A DNA stretch of 64,000 nucleotides, from NCBI RefSeq assembly GCF_035497915.1, contig NZ_DATJCS010000039.1, forward strand, positions 124,001 through 188,000, read 5' to 3'. The stretch comes from Serpens sp035497915 (GTDB lineage: Bacteria > Pseudomonadota > Gammaproteobacteria > Pseudomonadales > Pseudomonadaceae). This document shows, in pieces, positions 25,110 through 33,889 of the stretch. A program made the translations under genes and the position numbers. A model generated the notes under the pieces. It was not told the origin of the DNA and did no database searches. It saw nothing but the letters and a program-made list of their open reading frames with translations. Every line of letters starts with the position of its first letter. The first letter of the stretch is position 1.

Positions 25110-26324
25110 ATGAACTTTGTCCGCAACAGCGCCAGCGCCATCCTGGCTTCCAGCCTGATCGCCGCAGCCGCCCAGGCGCAGATCAGCAACAACGAGATCC
25201 GCATCGGCTACCTGGCCGACATGTCCGGCACCTACCGCGACCTCTCCGGCCCCGGCGGCCTGGAGGCGCTGAAGATGGCGGTGGAAGACTTCGGCGGCAC
25301 GGTCGACGGCAAGAAGATCGTGCTGTTCAACGCCGACGACCTGAACAAGCCGGATGTCGGCGCCAACACCGTGCGCCAGTGGATCGACGAGCGCAACGTC
25401 GACATGGTGACCGGCCTGGTCGCCAGCTCCGTGGTGCTGGCGGCGAGCAAGGTGGTGGAGCAGGGCGGCAAGCTGGCGCTGATCTCCGGCGCGGCGGCCT
25501 CCAGCCTGACCAACGAGCATTGCTCGCCCAACCATATCCACTGGACCTACGACACCTTCGCCCTGGCCAACGGCACCGCCAACGCGGTGCTCAAGGACGG
25601 CGGCAAGAGCTGGTACATCCTCACCGCCGACTACGCCTTCGGCCACTCGATGGAAACCGACATCAAGAAGGTGGTGAATGCCGAGGGTGGCAGCGTGGTC
25701 GGCGCCGTGCGCCATCCGTTCCCGAGCAGCGACTTCTCCTCCTACATCCTGCAGGCGCAGGGTTCCGGCGCCGACGTGGTCGCGCTGGCCAACGCCGGCG
25801 CGGATACCGTCAACTCGCTGAAGACCGCCAGCGAATTCGGCGTGACGCAAGCCGGCCAGCGGCTCGCCGGCATGGTGGTGTTCCTCAACGACATCCATGC
25901 CATGGGCCTGGAGGTGACCCAGGGCCTGATGCTGACCACCGGCTGGTACTGGGATATGAACGAGGAAACCCGCGCCTGGGCCGAGCGCTACCAGAAGCGC
26001 GTCGGCAGCAAGCCGACCATGGTGCACGCCGGCATCTACTCGGCCACCACCCACTACCTGAACGCGGTGAAGCAGACCGGCAGCGACGACACCGCGACCG
26101 TGCGCGCGCAGATGGCCAAGACCCCGGTGAACGACATGTTCGCCAAGGACGGCCGCATCCGCGAGGACGGCCGCATGGTCCACGACATGTACCTGGTCAA
26201 GGTCAAGACCCCGTCCGAATCCAAGGGCGAATGGGACCTGTACCAGATGGTCCGCACCATCCCGGGCAATGAAGCCTTCCGGCCGCTCGCCGAGAGCCAG
26301 TGCAAGCTGGTGGCCAAGAACTGA
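25110..26324 (+). CDS. ABC transporter substrate-binding protein (branched-chain amino acid / acid type)
   Basis: A 404-residue periplasmic binding protein of the type I Leu/Ile/Val-binding fold. The signal peptide ends near residue 23 (AAAAQAQ), and the mature domain opens EIRIGYLADMSGTYRDLSGPG, then continues with the two-lobe pattern (GLVASSVVLAASKV near 105, WYILTADYAFGHSM near 165). It is closer to binding proteins for varied carboxylates than to LivJ itself, so the ligand may be a branched or aromatic acid rather than an amino acid (inference). The ATG at 25110 has GTGAGGGA upstream. It is the most exposed clue to what the importer carries. Confidence 0.88.
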   Translation: MNFVRNSASAILASSLIAAAAQAQISNNEIRIGYLADMSGTYRDLSGPGGLEALKMAVEDFGGTVDGKKIVLFNADDLNKPDVGANTVRQWIDERNVDMVTGLVASSVVLAASKVVEQGGKLALISGAAASSLTNEHCSPNHIHWTYDTFALANGTANAVLKDGGKSWYILTADYAFGHSMETDIKKVVNAEGGSVVGAVRHPFPSSDFSSYILQAQGSGADVVALANAGADTVNSLKTASEFGVTQAGQRLAGMVVFLNDIHAMGLEVTQGLMLTTGWYWDMNEETRAWAERYQKRVGSKPTMVHAGIYSATTHYLNAVKQTGSDDTATVRAQMAKTPVNDMFAKDGRIREDGRMVHDMYLVKVKTPSESKGEWDLYQMVRTIPGNEAFRPLAESQCKLVAKN

Positions 26325-26398
26325 TCGAGCGCCGATCCAGGCATTCCTCGGTCGCCAGCGGCCGGGGGGTGCGCGGACCTTCACGACGGTGGTGAATC

Positions 26399-27286
26399 AT
26401 GACTCTTGTTTTCGGCGTCCCCCTGAGCGTGTTGCTCGGGCAGCTGCTGCTCGGCCTGATCAACGGCTCGTTCTATGCGCTGTTGAGCCTTGGCCTGGCG
26501 ATCATCTTCGGCTTGCTGCGCATCATCAACTTCGCCCATGGCGCGCAGTACATGCTCGGCGCCTTCGCCGCGTTCCTCGGCCTGAACTACCTGGGCGTCA
26601 ACTACTGGGCGGCGCTGCTGCTCTCGCCGCTGCTGATCGGCCTCTTGGGCATGGGCATCGAGCGCGGCCTGCTGCGGCGCATCGCCGGTGAGGATCACCT
26701 CTACGGCCTGCTGCTGACCTTCGGCCTGGCGCTGATCGTCGAGGGCAGCTTCGTCAAGCTGTTCGGCGTGTCCGGCTCGTCCTACCCGATGCCCGACGCC
26801 CTCAAGGGCGGCTACAACCTGGGCTTCATGTTCCTGCCCACCTACCGCGCCTGGGTGATCGTCGCCGCGCTGCTGGTGTGCTTCGTCACCTGGTACATGA
26901 TCGAGCGCACCCGGCTGGGCTCCTACCTGCGCGCCGGCACCGAGAACCCCAAGCTGATGCAGGCGTTCGGCATCAACGTGCCGCTGCTGGTCACCCTGAC
27001 CTACGGCTACGGCGTGGCCCTGGCGGCGTTCGCCGGCGTGCTGGCCGCGCCCATCTATGCGGTGACGCCGGGCATGGGCGCGAACCTGCTGATCGTGGTG
27101 TTCGCCGTGGTGGTCATCGGCGGCATGGGTTCGATCATGGGCGCGATCATCACCGGTCTGGCCATGGGCCTGATCGAAGGCCTGACCAAGGTGTTCTATC
27201 CGGAGGCCGCCAACACGGTGATCTTCGTGATCATGGTGCTGGTGCTGCTGGTGCGTCCGGCGGGCCTGTTCGGTAAGGAGGCGTGA
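26399..27286 (+). CDS. Liv-type ABC transporter permease (LivH class)
   Basis: A 295-residue inner-membrane permease with about eight hydrophobic segments. The typical LivH landmarks are present: LINGSFYALLSLGLAIIFG near 20 and INFAHGAQYMLGAF near 45, and a C-terminal GMGSIMGAIITGLAMGLIEG near 245. It forms the translocation path with the LivM-class protein that follows at once. An ATG at 26399 lies behind CGGTGGTGAATC, a weak ribosome binding site. Confidence 0.92.
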   Translation: MTLVFGVPLSVLLGQLLLGLINGSFYALLSLGLAIIFGLLRIINFAHGAQYMLGAFAAFLGLNYLGVNYWAALLLSPLLIGLLGMGIERGLLRRIAGEDHLYGLLLTFGLALIVEGSFVKLFGVSGSSYPMPDALKGGYNLGFMFLPTYRAWVIVAALLVCFVTWYMIERTRLGSYLRAGTENPKLMQAFGINVPLLVTLTYGYGVALAAFAGVLAAPIYAVTPGMGANLLIVVFAVVVIGGMGSIMGAIITGLAMGLIEGLTKVFYPEAANTVIFVIMVLVLLVRPAGLFGKEA

Positions 27287-27288
27287 GC

Positions 27289-28299
27289 ATGTCGAGTCAA
27301 GAAAGCGTTGCGGCGGTGCCGATGGCGGTGCGGGCCAATGTCGAACGCGAGCGCCGGCGCGCCGCGCTGCGCCGTCGGCAACTGTTCTACCTGGCGCTGC
27401 TGGGCCTGGCGCTGCTGGCGCCGCTGGCCATCTACCCGGTGTTCCTGATGAAGCTGCTGTGCTTCGCCCTGTTCGCCTGTGCCTTCAACCTGCTGCTCGG
27501 CTATGCCGGGTTGCTGTCCTTCGGCCATGCGGCGTTCTTCGCCTGCGGCGGCTATATCACCGGCCACATGCTGAGCAGCTACAGCGGCTTGAGCACCGAG
27601 CTGGGCATCCTCGCCGGCACGCTGGCTTCCACGCTGCTGGGGCTGATCTTCGGCCTGCTGGCGATCCGCAGGCAGGGCATCTACTTCGCGATGATCACCC
27701 TGGCGCTGGCGCAGATGGTGTTCTTCGTCTTCGTCCAGGCGCCGTTCACCGGCGGCGAGAACGGCCTGCAGGGCGTGCCACGCGGTCATCTGCTGGGCCT
27801 GATCGACATGCAGAACAACCTGGCGCTGTACTACGTCGTGCTGGCGGTGTTCGTGTTCGGCTTCGCGGTCATCCAGCGCACCATCCATTCGCCCTACGGC
27901 CAGGTGCTCAAGGCGATCCGCGAGAACGAGCCGCGCGCGGTGTCGCTCGGCTACAACGTCGATGCGCACAAGCTGCTGGCCTTCGTGATTTCGTCGGCGC
28001 TGGCCGGCCTGGCAGGGGCGACCAAGACCGTGGTTTTCCAGCTGGCCTCGCTCACCGATGCGCACTGGCACATGTCCGGCGAGGTGATCCTGATGACCCT
28101 GCTCGGCGGCGTGGGCACGCTGCTCGGCCCGCTGGTCGGCGCCACGGTGGTGGTCACGCTGCAGAGTTCGCTGTCCAACGGCCCGCTGGGCGAGTGGGTG
28201 CATGTGATCCTCGGGGTGATCTTCGTGCTCTGCGTGCTGCTGTTCCGCTCCGGCATCGTCGGTTGGCTGGAGCGACTGGTGAAGCGCAACTTCAAGTGA
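27289..28299 (+). CDS. Liv-type ABC transporter permease (LivM class)
   Basis: A 336-residue inner-membrane permease. A basic, Arg-rich N-terminal tail (about 15-30) precedes eight or so helices; family landmarks are LLGYAGLLSFGHAAFFACGGY near 70 and GGVGTLLGPLVGATVVV near 265. ATG at 27289 is preferred to the overlapping GTG at 27283 because AAGGAGG lies seven bases before it. It completes the five-component importer. Confidence 0.92.
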   Translation: MSSQESVAAVPMAVRANVERERRRAALRRRQLFYLALLGLALLAPLAIYPVFLMKLLCFALFACAFNLLLGYAGLLSFGHAAFFACGGYITGHMLSSYSGLSTELGILAGTLASTLLGLIFGLLAIRRQGIYFAMITLALAQMVFFVFVQAPFTGGENGLQGVPRGHLLGLIDMQNNLALYYVVLAVFVFGFAVIQRTIHSPYGQVLKAIRENEPRAVSLGYNVDAHKLLAFVISSALAGLAGATKTVVFQLASLTDAHWHMSGEVILMTLLGGVGTLLGPLVGATVVVTLQSSLSNGPLGEWVHVILGVIFVLCVLLFRSGIVGWLERLVKRNFK

Positions 28300-28321
28300 G
28301 CCGGCGCCGGCTGGCGCCGGC
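28300..28321 (+). terminator. Strong hairpin directly after the LivM-class gene
   Basis: GCCGGCGCC and GGCGCCGGC form a perfect 9-bp stem with a GGCT loop, starting at the base after the stop codon. It lacks a T run, so it may stabilise the transport mRNA or cause partial termination before the next gene. Confidence 0.5.
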
Positions 28322-28357
28322 GCGGTTCGTCGATCCCCCTGGCAGACGAGAATCGCC

Positions 28358-28957
28358 ATGCCCTGTTACAGCCTCGATGGCCTGACGCCGGTGGTGCATC
28401 CCAGCGCCTTCGTGCACCCCACCGCGGTACTCATCGGCGACGTGATCGTCGGCGCCGGTTGCTATGTCGGCCCGCTGGCCAGCCTGCGCGGCGACTTCGG
28501 GCGCATCGTCCTGGAGGAGGGCGCCAACCTGCAGGACACCTGCGTCATGCATGGCTTCCCGGACAGCGACACGGTGGTCGAGCGGCACGGCCATATCGGC
28601 CATGGCGCGGTGATCCACGGCTGCCGGATCGGCGCCGACGCGCTGATCGGCATGAACGCGGTGGTGATGGATCGCGCCTCGATCGGCGCGCGGTCGTTCG
28701 TGTCGGCCTCGGCCTTCGTCAAGGCGGGCTTCACCTGTGAGCCGCAATCGCTGGTGATGGGTGCGCCGGCCAGCGTGAAGCGCCTGCTCGGCGACGAGGA
28801 AGTCGCCTGGAAGCAGGCCGCCACGCGCGAGTATCAGCTGCTCGCCCAGCGCTGCCGCGAGAGCCTGGTGGAATGCCAGCCTTTGAGCGCGCCGGAGCCG
28901 GGCCGCCGGCATGTCTGGTCGAGCGAGCTGCGCCCCAAGGCGGAACGGCAGCCCTGA
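28358..28957 (+). CDS. PaaY/CaiE-like hexapeptide-repeat protein (gamma-carbonic anhydrase fold)
   Basis: A 199-residue left-handed beta-helix protein. Hexapeptide repeats run from about residue 15 to 145 (for example AVLIGD, ASLRGD, IVLEEG, GHIGHG, ALIGMN), and His residues in CVMHGF and HGHIGHGAVIHG correspond to the zinc site of gamma-carbonic anhydrases. PaaY relatives act as thioesterases that rescue CoA from dead-end intermediates, which would suit a CoA-ester district (inference). It is 58 bases after the permease gene and may be the last gene of that operon. Confidence 0.85.
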   Translation: MPCYSLDGLTPVVHPSAFVHPTAVLIGDVIVGAGCYVGPLASLRGDFGRIVLEEGANLQDTCVMHGFPDSDTVVERHGHIGHGAVIHGCRIGADALIGMNAVVMDRASIGARSFVSASAFVKAGFTCEPQSLVMGAPASVKRLLGDEEVAWKQAATREYQLLAQRCRESLVECQPLSAPEPGRRHVWSSELRPKAERQP

Positions 28958-28971
28958 TGCCGGCGGGCAGA

Positions 28972-28993
28972 CAGCCCCGCGGTGGCGGGGCTG
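28972..28993. terminator. Hairpin between convergent genes
   Basis: CAGCCCCGC and GCGGGGCTG form a perfect 9-bp stem with a GGTG loop between the PaaY-like gene and the enoyl-CoA hydratase gene, which run toward each other. It could end transcription from both sides. Confidence 0.6.
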
Positions 28994-29001
28994 CGCCGGG
29001 T

Positions 29002-29781
29002 TCAGGCGTTCTGCCAGCGCGCGCTGCGCTTTTCCAGGAAGGCATTCACGCCTTCGCGCTGGTCGCGGGTATCGAACAGCTCGACGAACAGGTCCCGCTC
29101 GGCGGCCCAGCCCTCGGCATGCGGCGCGCTGCGCGCGTTCATCACCAGGCGCTTGCAGCGGCTGACCGAGGAGGGACTCTGCGCGTGCACGCGTTCGGCC
29201 AGTTGCAGGGCGAACGCCAGCGCCTCGCCGCGCGGCACGACTTCCTCGACCAGGCCGATGCGCTCGGCTTTCTGCGCGCTGACGCGCTCGCCGCAGAGGA
29301 TCATGCGCTTGGCCCAGCCTTCGCCCACCAGCCACGGCAGGTTCTGGGTGCCGCCGGCGCACGGCAGCAGGCCGACGCTGGCTTCCGGCAGCGCCATCTG
29401 CGCCTGCTCCTCGGCGATGCGGATGTCGCAGGCCAGCGCGCATTCCAGGCCACCGCCCATGGCGTAGCCGTTGATCGCGGCGATGGACACGCCGCGGAAC
29501 TGACTCAGCGCCGTGAAGGCGCGGCCGAACAGCTCGGCGACCTCGCGGGCGGCGGTCTTGTCGCCGTCGGCGAACTGCTTGAGATCGGCCCCGGCGGAGA
29601 AGAACTTGTCGCCCTGGCCGGTGATGACCAGCGCATAGACAGCCGGGTCGTCGTTGAGCTGCCCGATCAACTGCTCCAGGGCGGCCAGCGATTCGCGGTC
29701 CCAGGTGTTGGCCGGCGGGTTGGCGATGGTCAGCAGGGCGGTGTGCCCGTGCATGGCGAGCTGAATCTTGGCTGGGCTCAT
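29002..29781 (-). CDS. Enoyl-CoA hydratase
   Basis: A 259-residue crotonase-fold enzyme. Both catalytic acids appear to be present: GGGLECALACD near 108 and LPEASVGLLPCAGGTQNLP near 130. The oxyanion-hole segment is FFSAGADLKQF. It hydrates trans-2-enoyl-CoA. Its place among isoleucine/valine genes suggests tiglyl-CoA or methacrylyl-CoA as substrate, a step that no other gene in this district clearly covers (inference). It is divergent from the LysR gene, with a 19-bp palindrome between them. Confidence 0.88.
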   Translation of the reverse strand: MSPAKIQLAMHGHTALLTIANPPANTWDRESLAALEQLIGQLNDDPAVYALVITGQGDKFFSAGADLKQFADGDKTAAREVAELFGRAFTALSQFRGVSIAAINGYAMGGGLECALACDIRIAEEQAQMALPEASVGLLPCAGGTQNLPWLVGEGWAKRMILCGERVSAQKAERIGLVEEVVPRGEALAFALQLAERVHAQSPSSVSRCKRLVMNARSAPHAEGWAAERDLFVELFDTRDQREGVNAFLEKRSARWQNA

Positions 29782-29849
29782 GGCGGTTCCTTGTGATGAG
29801 GTCGAGGCCCGATGCTAGCAGCGGGAAAATCGTAAACCCACGGTGCTGG

Positions 29850-29868
29850 ACGCAGAGGTAATCTGCGT
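29850..29868. promoter_or_regulatory. 19-bp interrupted palindrome, candidate LysR operator
   Basis: ACGCAGA and TCTGCGT are perfect inverted arms around GGTAA, in the 116-base gap between the enoyl-CoA hydratase and LysR genes. LysR regulators usually bind such interrupted palindromes in the shared promoter with a divergent target gene. Confidence 0.55.
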
Positions 29869-29897
29869 TTTTGCACGGATGGCATTCGGAGGCGGCT

Positions 29898-30788
29898 GTG
29901 GATTGGGACAACCTGCGTTACTTCCTCGAACTGGCGCGTGCCGGCCGGCTGACCGCGGCCGCGCGGCGCCTGGGTGTCGACCACACCACGGTGGCGCGGC
30001 GCGTGCAGGCGCTGGAGAAGGCCCTCGACCGCCAGTTGTTCATCCGCGCCAAGGCCGGCTATCGCCTGTCCGAGGCTGGACGCGAGCTGCTCGCCCAGGC
30101 CGAGGCGATGGAAAGCGCCGTCGCCTCCATCGAGCAACCGAGCCTGAGCGCCGACCGCCTCTCCGGGCAGGTGCGCATCGGCGCCACCGAGGGCTACGGC
30201 ACGCTGATGCTCGCCGGCCACCTGGCCAGCCTGACGCGCAGCTACCCGCACCTGGGCGTGGACCTGCTGGCGGTGCCGCGCTCGGTGCGCCTGGCGCGCA
30301 ACGAGGCGGACATCGTCATCACCCTGGAGCGCCCCGAACGCGGGCCCTACGTGATCACCAAGCTCACCGACTACGTGCTGCGCCTGTACGCCTCGGAAGC
30401 CTACCTGGCGTCCCACCCGCCGATCCGCAGCCGCGAAGACCTCGGCGAGCACGTGTTCGTCAGCTACATCGAGGACCTGCTGTACAGCAAGGAGCTGTTC
30501 TACCTCGACGAAATCGTCCGGCCGCGCCAGCACTCGCTGCGCAGCACCAGCATCCTCGCCCAGCAGGAGGCCGTCGCCGCCGGCGCCGGGCTGGCGATCC
30601 TGCCGGCGTTCGCCGCGCGCCGCGAGCCGCTGCTCAAGGGCGTGCTGGTCGACGAGATCGAGTTCACCCGCACCTTCTGGATGCTCATGCCGGTGGAAAA
30701 CAAGGACCTGGCGCGCATGCGCGTGTGCTGGGATTTCCTGCGCGAAGTCGCGGCCAGCAGCCACGACCTGATGATGGGCCGCGCATGA
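29898..30788 (+). CDS. LysR-family transcriptional regulator
   Basis: A 296-residue LysR-type regulator. The N-terminal helix-turn-helix (about 1-60) reads WDNLRYFLELARAGRLTAAARRLGVDHTTVARRVQALE in family form, followed by the linker helix and an effector domain. A GTG start at 29898 is supported by GGAGG five bases upstream and gives the usual VDWDNLRYF opening. It is divergent from an enoyl-CoA hydratase gene, its most likely target, and its stop overlaps the AraC gene by ATGA, so the two regulators are co-translated. The effector is unknown, perhaps a branched acyl-CoA. Confidence 0.9.
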   Translation: MDWDNLRYFLELARAGRLTAAARRLGVDHTTVARRVQALEKALDRQLFIRAKAGYRLSEAGRELLAQAEAMESAVASIEQPSLSADRLSGQVRIGATEGYGTLMLAGHLASLTRSYPHLGVDLLAVPRSVRLARNEADIVITLERPERGPYVITKLTDYVLRLYASEAYLASHPPIRSREDLGEHVFVSYIEDLLYSKELFYLDEIVRPRQHSLRSTSILAQQEAVAAGAGLAILPAFAARREPLLKGVLVDEIEFTRTFWMLMPVENKDLARMRVCWDFLREVAASSHDLMMGRA

Positions 30789-31828
30789 GCCGCGACGGCC
30801 GGGGCAGCATTTCCGTGCGGCTGGTGGAGCAGGCGCTGCTGGCCTTCACCTCGCCGCAGCGGTCGGCCGAGGACCTGCTGCGCCAGCTTGGGCTGGCGTC
30901 GATCGACCTGCGCGACGCCGAGGCGCGGGTCGAGGTGGCGCAGTACAGCCGGCTGTGGCGCCGACTGGCGCGGCACTTCGACGACGAGTTCTTCGGTATG
31001 GATGCGCGGCGGCTGCGCGCGGGCAGCTTCGCCTTCGTCTGCCGCGCGGCGATGGGCCAGCCGACCCTGGAGCGCGCGCTGCGGGTGGCCCTGGAGTTCT
31101 TCGCCCTGGCCTTCGAGCGCTTCCGCGCCGACCTGCAGCGCAGCCAGAGCCTGGCGGAGGTCGTCCTGCTGGAGGCTGACGAGCGGCCGCTGCGCGCGTT
31201 CGGCTATTTCACCTTCTGGATGCTCCTGCACGGTCTGGCCTGCTGGCTGACCGGGCGGCGCATCCCGCTGCTGGCCGTCGAATTGCGCTGCGCCGAACCG
31301 GCCTACACCGACGACTATCGGGTGATGTTCTCCGACAACCTGCGCTTCGCCCAGGGCCGCACGCGGATCATCTTCGCCGCCGCCGCGCTCGACCTGCCGG
31401 TGCGCCGCAGCGAAGCGGAATTGCAGGCCTTCCTGGCCCAGGCGCCGGCCAACATCCTGGTCCGCTACCGCGACACCGGCAGTCTGGCCAGCCGCATCAA
31501 GGCCCAGTTGCGCGCCCTGCCGGCCGAGCAGTGGCCGAGCGGCGAGCAACTGGCGCGGCAGTACTGCCTGTCGCCCTCGACCCTGCGCCGCCGCCTGGCC
31601 GAAGCCGGCCTGCCGTACCAGGCGATCAAGGACCTGGTGCGCCAGGAGATGGCCACGCTGTGGCTGGCCGATGCGACGCTCACCTACACGCAGATCGCCG
31701 AGCGCCTGGGCTTTGCCGAGGTCAGCTCGTTCTACCGGGCGTTTCGCAAGTGGACCGGCACCAATCCGGGCCAGTACCGCGCACTGATCCTCGGCGCGCC
31801 GATTGGCGAAAACGGTCAGGCAGATTGA
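30785..31828 (+). CDS. AraC-family transcriptional regulator
   Basis: A 347-residue AraC/XylS regulator. The N-terminal 200 residues match the long sensing domain seen in OruR-like members (arabinose-binding-like region of AraC regulators), and two helix-turn-helices occupy about 245-335 (EQLARQYCLSPSTLRRRLAEAG and TYTQIAERLGFAEVSSFYRAF). It overlaps the LysR gene by four bases. The SDR and thiolase genes start 70 bases downstream; two direct CCATTG copies 12 bases apart (31838 and 31850) in that gap could be its site, though this is weak. Compare MmsR, the AraC-type valine regulator of P. aeruginosa. Confidence 0.88.
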   Translation: MSRDGRGSISVRLVEQALLAFTSPQRSAEDLLRQLGLASIDLRDAEARVEVAQYSRLWRRLARHFDDEFFGMDARRLRAGSFAFVCRAAMGQPTLERALRVALEFFALAFERFRADLQRSQSLAEVVLLEADERPLRAFGYFTFWMLLHGLACWLTGRRIPLLAVELRCAEPAYTDDYRVMFSDNLRFAQGRTRIIFAAAALDLPVRRSEAELQAFLAQAPANILVRYRDTGSLASRIKAQLRALPAEQWPSGEQLARQYCLSPSTLRRRLAEAGLPYQAIKDLVRQEMATLWLADATLTYTQIAERLGFAEVSSFYRAFRKWTGTNPGQYRALILGAPIGENGQAD

Positions 31829-31898
31829 GACGAGCGACCATTGTCCGCGCCATTGGGGCTGCTGAAGATGACGCGAACCTGATTGCGAGGGCTATGCC

Positions 31899-32666
31899 GT
31901 GGACATCAAGGACAAGGTTTTCCTGATCACCGGGGGCGCTTCGGGCCTCGGCGCAGCGGCGGCCGAAGGGTTGCTGGCGGCCGGCGCCCGGGTGCTGCTG
32001 GCGGACATCAACGCAGAGGCGCTGGATGAGCGCGTGCGCGCCCTGGGCGCCCATGCGCGCGGCGTGGTCACCGATGTGTGCGACGCGGCGGCCGCCCAGG
32101 CCGCGGTGAGCGCGGCGCAGGAGCACTTCGGCGCGTTGCACGGCCTGGTCAACTGCGCGGGGGTGGCCAGCGGCGAGCGCATCCTCGGTCGCCAGGGGCC
32201 GCATGGCCTGGACAGCTTCGCCCGGGTGATCGGCCTCAACCTGATCGGCAGCTTCAACATGCTGCGCCTGGCCGCCGAGGCGATCGCCGAGGGGGCGCCG
32301 GACGCGCAGGGCAATCGCGGGGTGATCATCAACACCGCATCGATCGCCGCCTTCGATGGTCAAATCGGGCAGGCGGCCTATGCGGCGTCCAAGGGCGGCA
32401 TCGTCGCCCTGACGCTGCCCGCCGCGCGTGAGCTGGCGCGCCACGGCATCCGGGTGATGACCATCGCCCCGGGCGTGTTCGAGACGCCGATGATGGCCGG
32501 CATGCCGCAGGAGGTGCGCGATGCGCTGGCCGCCGGCGTGCCCTTTCCCCCGCGCCTGGGCCGTCCGGCCGAATATGCGGCACTGGTGCGGCAGATCGTC
32601 GAGAACGACATGCTCAACGGCGAAGTGATCCGTCTGGACGGCGCCCTGCGCATGGCCGCGAAATAA
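31899..32666 (+). CDS. Short-chain 3-hydroxyacyl-CoA dehydrogenase (2-methyl-3-hydroxybutyryl-CoA type)
   Basis: A 255-residue SDR enzyme closest to HSD10/IvdG. The NAD site is TGGASGLG near 11, NCAG is near 86, and the catalytic Ser-Tyr-Lys appear as NTASIAAF and YAASKGG near 168. It would oxidise (2S,3S)-2-methyl-3-hydroxybutyryl-CoA in isoleucine breakdown. Start is GTG at 31899, preceded by GCGAGGG. The thiolase gene that takes its product begins 15 bases after its stop. Confidence 0.9.
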   Translation: MDIKDKVFLITGGASGLGAAAAEGLLAAGARVLLADINAEALDERVRALGAHARGVVTDVCDAAAAQAAVSAAQEHFGALHGLVNCAGVASGERILGRQGPHGLDSFARVIGLNLIGSFNMLRLAAEAIAEGAPDAQGNRGVIINTASIAAFDGQIGQAAYAASKGGIVALTLPAARELARHGIRVMTIAPGVFETPMMAGMPQEVRDALAAGVPFPPRLGRPAEYAALVRQIVENDMLNGEVIRLDGALRMAAK

Positions 32667-32681
32667 AGAGAGGTGAACCCC

Positions 32682-33869
32682 ATGCACAGCGACCCGGTAG
32701 TAATTCTTGGCAGCGCGCGCACGCCGATGGGCGGCTTCCAGGGCGACCTCGCCAGCCTCAGCGCCCCGCAACTGGGCGCCGCCGCCATCCGCGCGGCGGT
32801 CGAGCGCAGCGGCGTGGCGCCCGAGCGCGTGCAGCAGGTGCTGATGGGCTGCGTGCTGCCGGCCGGCCTGGGCCAGGCGCCGGCGCGCCAGGCGGCCCTG
32901 GGCGCCGGCCTGGACAAGGGCACCGCCTGCACCACGCTGAACAAGATGTGCGGCTCCGGCATGCAGGCGGCGATCTTCGCCCACGACGTGCTGCGCGCCC
33001 GCAGTGTCGATCTGGTGGTGGCCGGTGGCATGGAGAGCATGTCCAACGCGCCGTACCTGCTGGACAAGGCCCGGGGCGGCTACCGCATGGGCCACGGCAA
33101 CGTGCTCGACCACATGTTCCTCGACGGCCTGGAGGACGCCTACGACAAGGGCCGCCTGATGGGCACCTTCGCCGAGGACTGCGCGCAGAGCCACGGCTTC
33201 AGCCGCGCGGAGCAGGACGCCTACGCGCTGACCTCGCTGCTGCGCGCCCGTGAGGCGATCAGCGGCGGCCACTTCGCCAGCGAGATCGTGCCGCTGACGG
33301 TCACCCGGGGCCGCGAGCAGCGGACCATCGCCGACGACGAGCAACCGCCCAAGGCCAATCCGGAGAAGATCCCCACGCTCAAGCCGGCGTTTCGCGATGG
33401 CGGTACGGTGACGGCGGCCAACTCCAGCTCGATTTCCGACGGCGCCGCCGCGCTGGTGCTGACCCGGCATTCGGTCGCCGAACGCCTGGGCCTGAAGCCG
33501 CAGGCGGTGATTCGCGGCCATGCGGAGTTCGCCGATGCGCCGAACCTGTTCCCGACCGCGCCGATCGGCGCCATCCAGGCCCTGTTGGCCCGCACCGGCT
33601 GGCACCTCGACGAGGTGGACCTGTTCGAGATCAACGAGGCCTTTGCGGTGGTGAGCATGGTCACCATGCGCCAGCTCGGGCTGGACCACGCCAAGGTCAA
33701 CGTCAACGGCGGCGCCTGCGCCCTCGGCCATCCGATCGGCGCCTCGGGCGCGCGGATCCTGGTCACGCTGCTCGCCGCGCTGCGCGAACGCGGCCTGCGC
33801 AAGGGCATCGCGGCGATCTGCATCGGCGGCGGCGAGGCCACCGCCATGGCCATCGAGCGGCTGGATTGA
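32682..33869 (+). CDS. Acetyl-CoA acyltransferase (thiolase)
   Basis: A 395-residue degradative thiolase. The nucleophilic Cys lies in NKMCGSGMQAA near 86, the His-containing motif is NEAFAVV near 344, and the second active Cys is in GGACALGHPIGASGAR near 375. With the SDR upstream it should cleave 2-methylacetoacetyl-CoA to acetyl-CoA and propionyl-CoA. ATG at 32682 is preferred to GTG at 32673 because AGAGAGG lies eight bases upstream. It converges on the racemase gene 20 bases away. Confidence 0.94.
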   Translation: MHSDPVVILGSARTPMGGFQGDLASLSAPQLGAAAIRAAVERSGVAPERVQQVLMGCVLPAGLGQAPARQAALGAGLDKGTACTTLNKMCGSGMQAAIFAHDVLRARSVDLVVAGGMESMSNAPYLLDKARGGYRMGHGNVLDHMFLDGLEDAYDKGRLMGTFAEDCAQSHGFSRAEQDAYALTSLLRAREAISGGHFASEIVPLTVTRGREQRTIADDEQPPKANPEKIPTLKPAFRDGGTVTAANSSSISDGAAALVLTRHSVAERLGLKPQAVIRGHAEFADAPNLFPTAPIGAIQALLARTGWHLDEVDLFEINEAFAVVSMVTMRQLGLDHAKVNVNGGACALGHPIGASGARILVTLLAALRERGLRKGIAAICIGGGEATAMAIERLD

Positions 33870-33889
33870 GGGCGTTCGCGGGGCGGCGC

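Noticed and set aside
27283..27288. GTG start for the LivM-class permease overlapping the LivH-class stop
   Set aside because: AAGGAGG is perfectly spaced for the ATG at 27289 and too close to the GTG.
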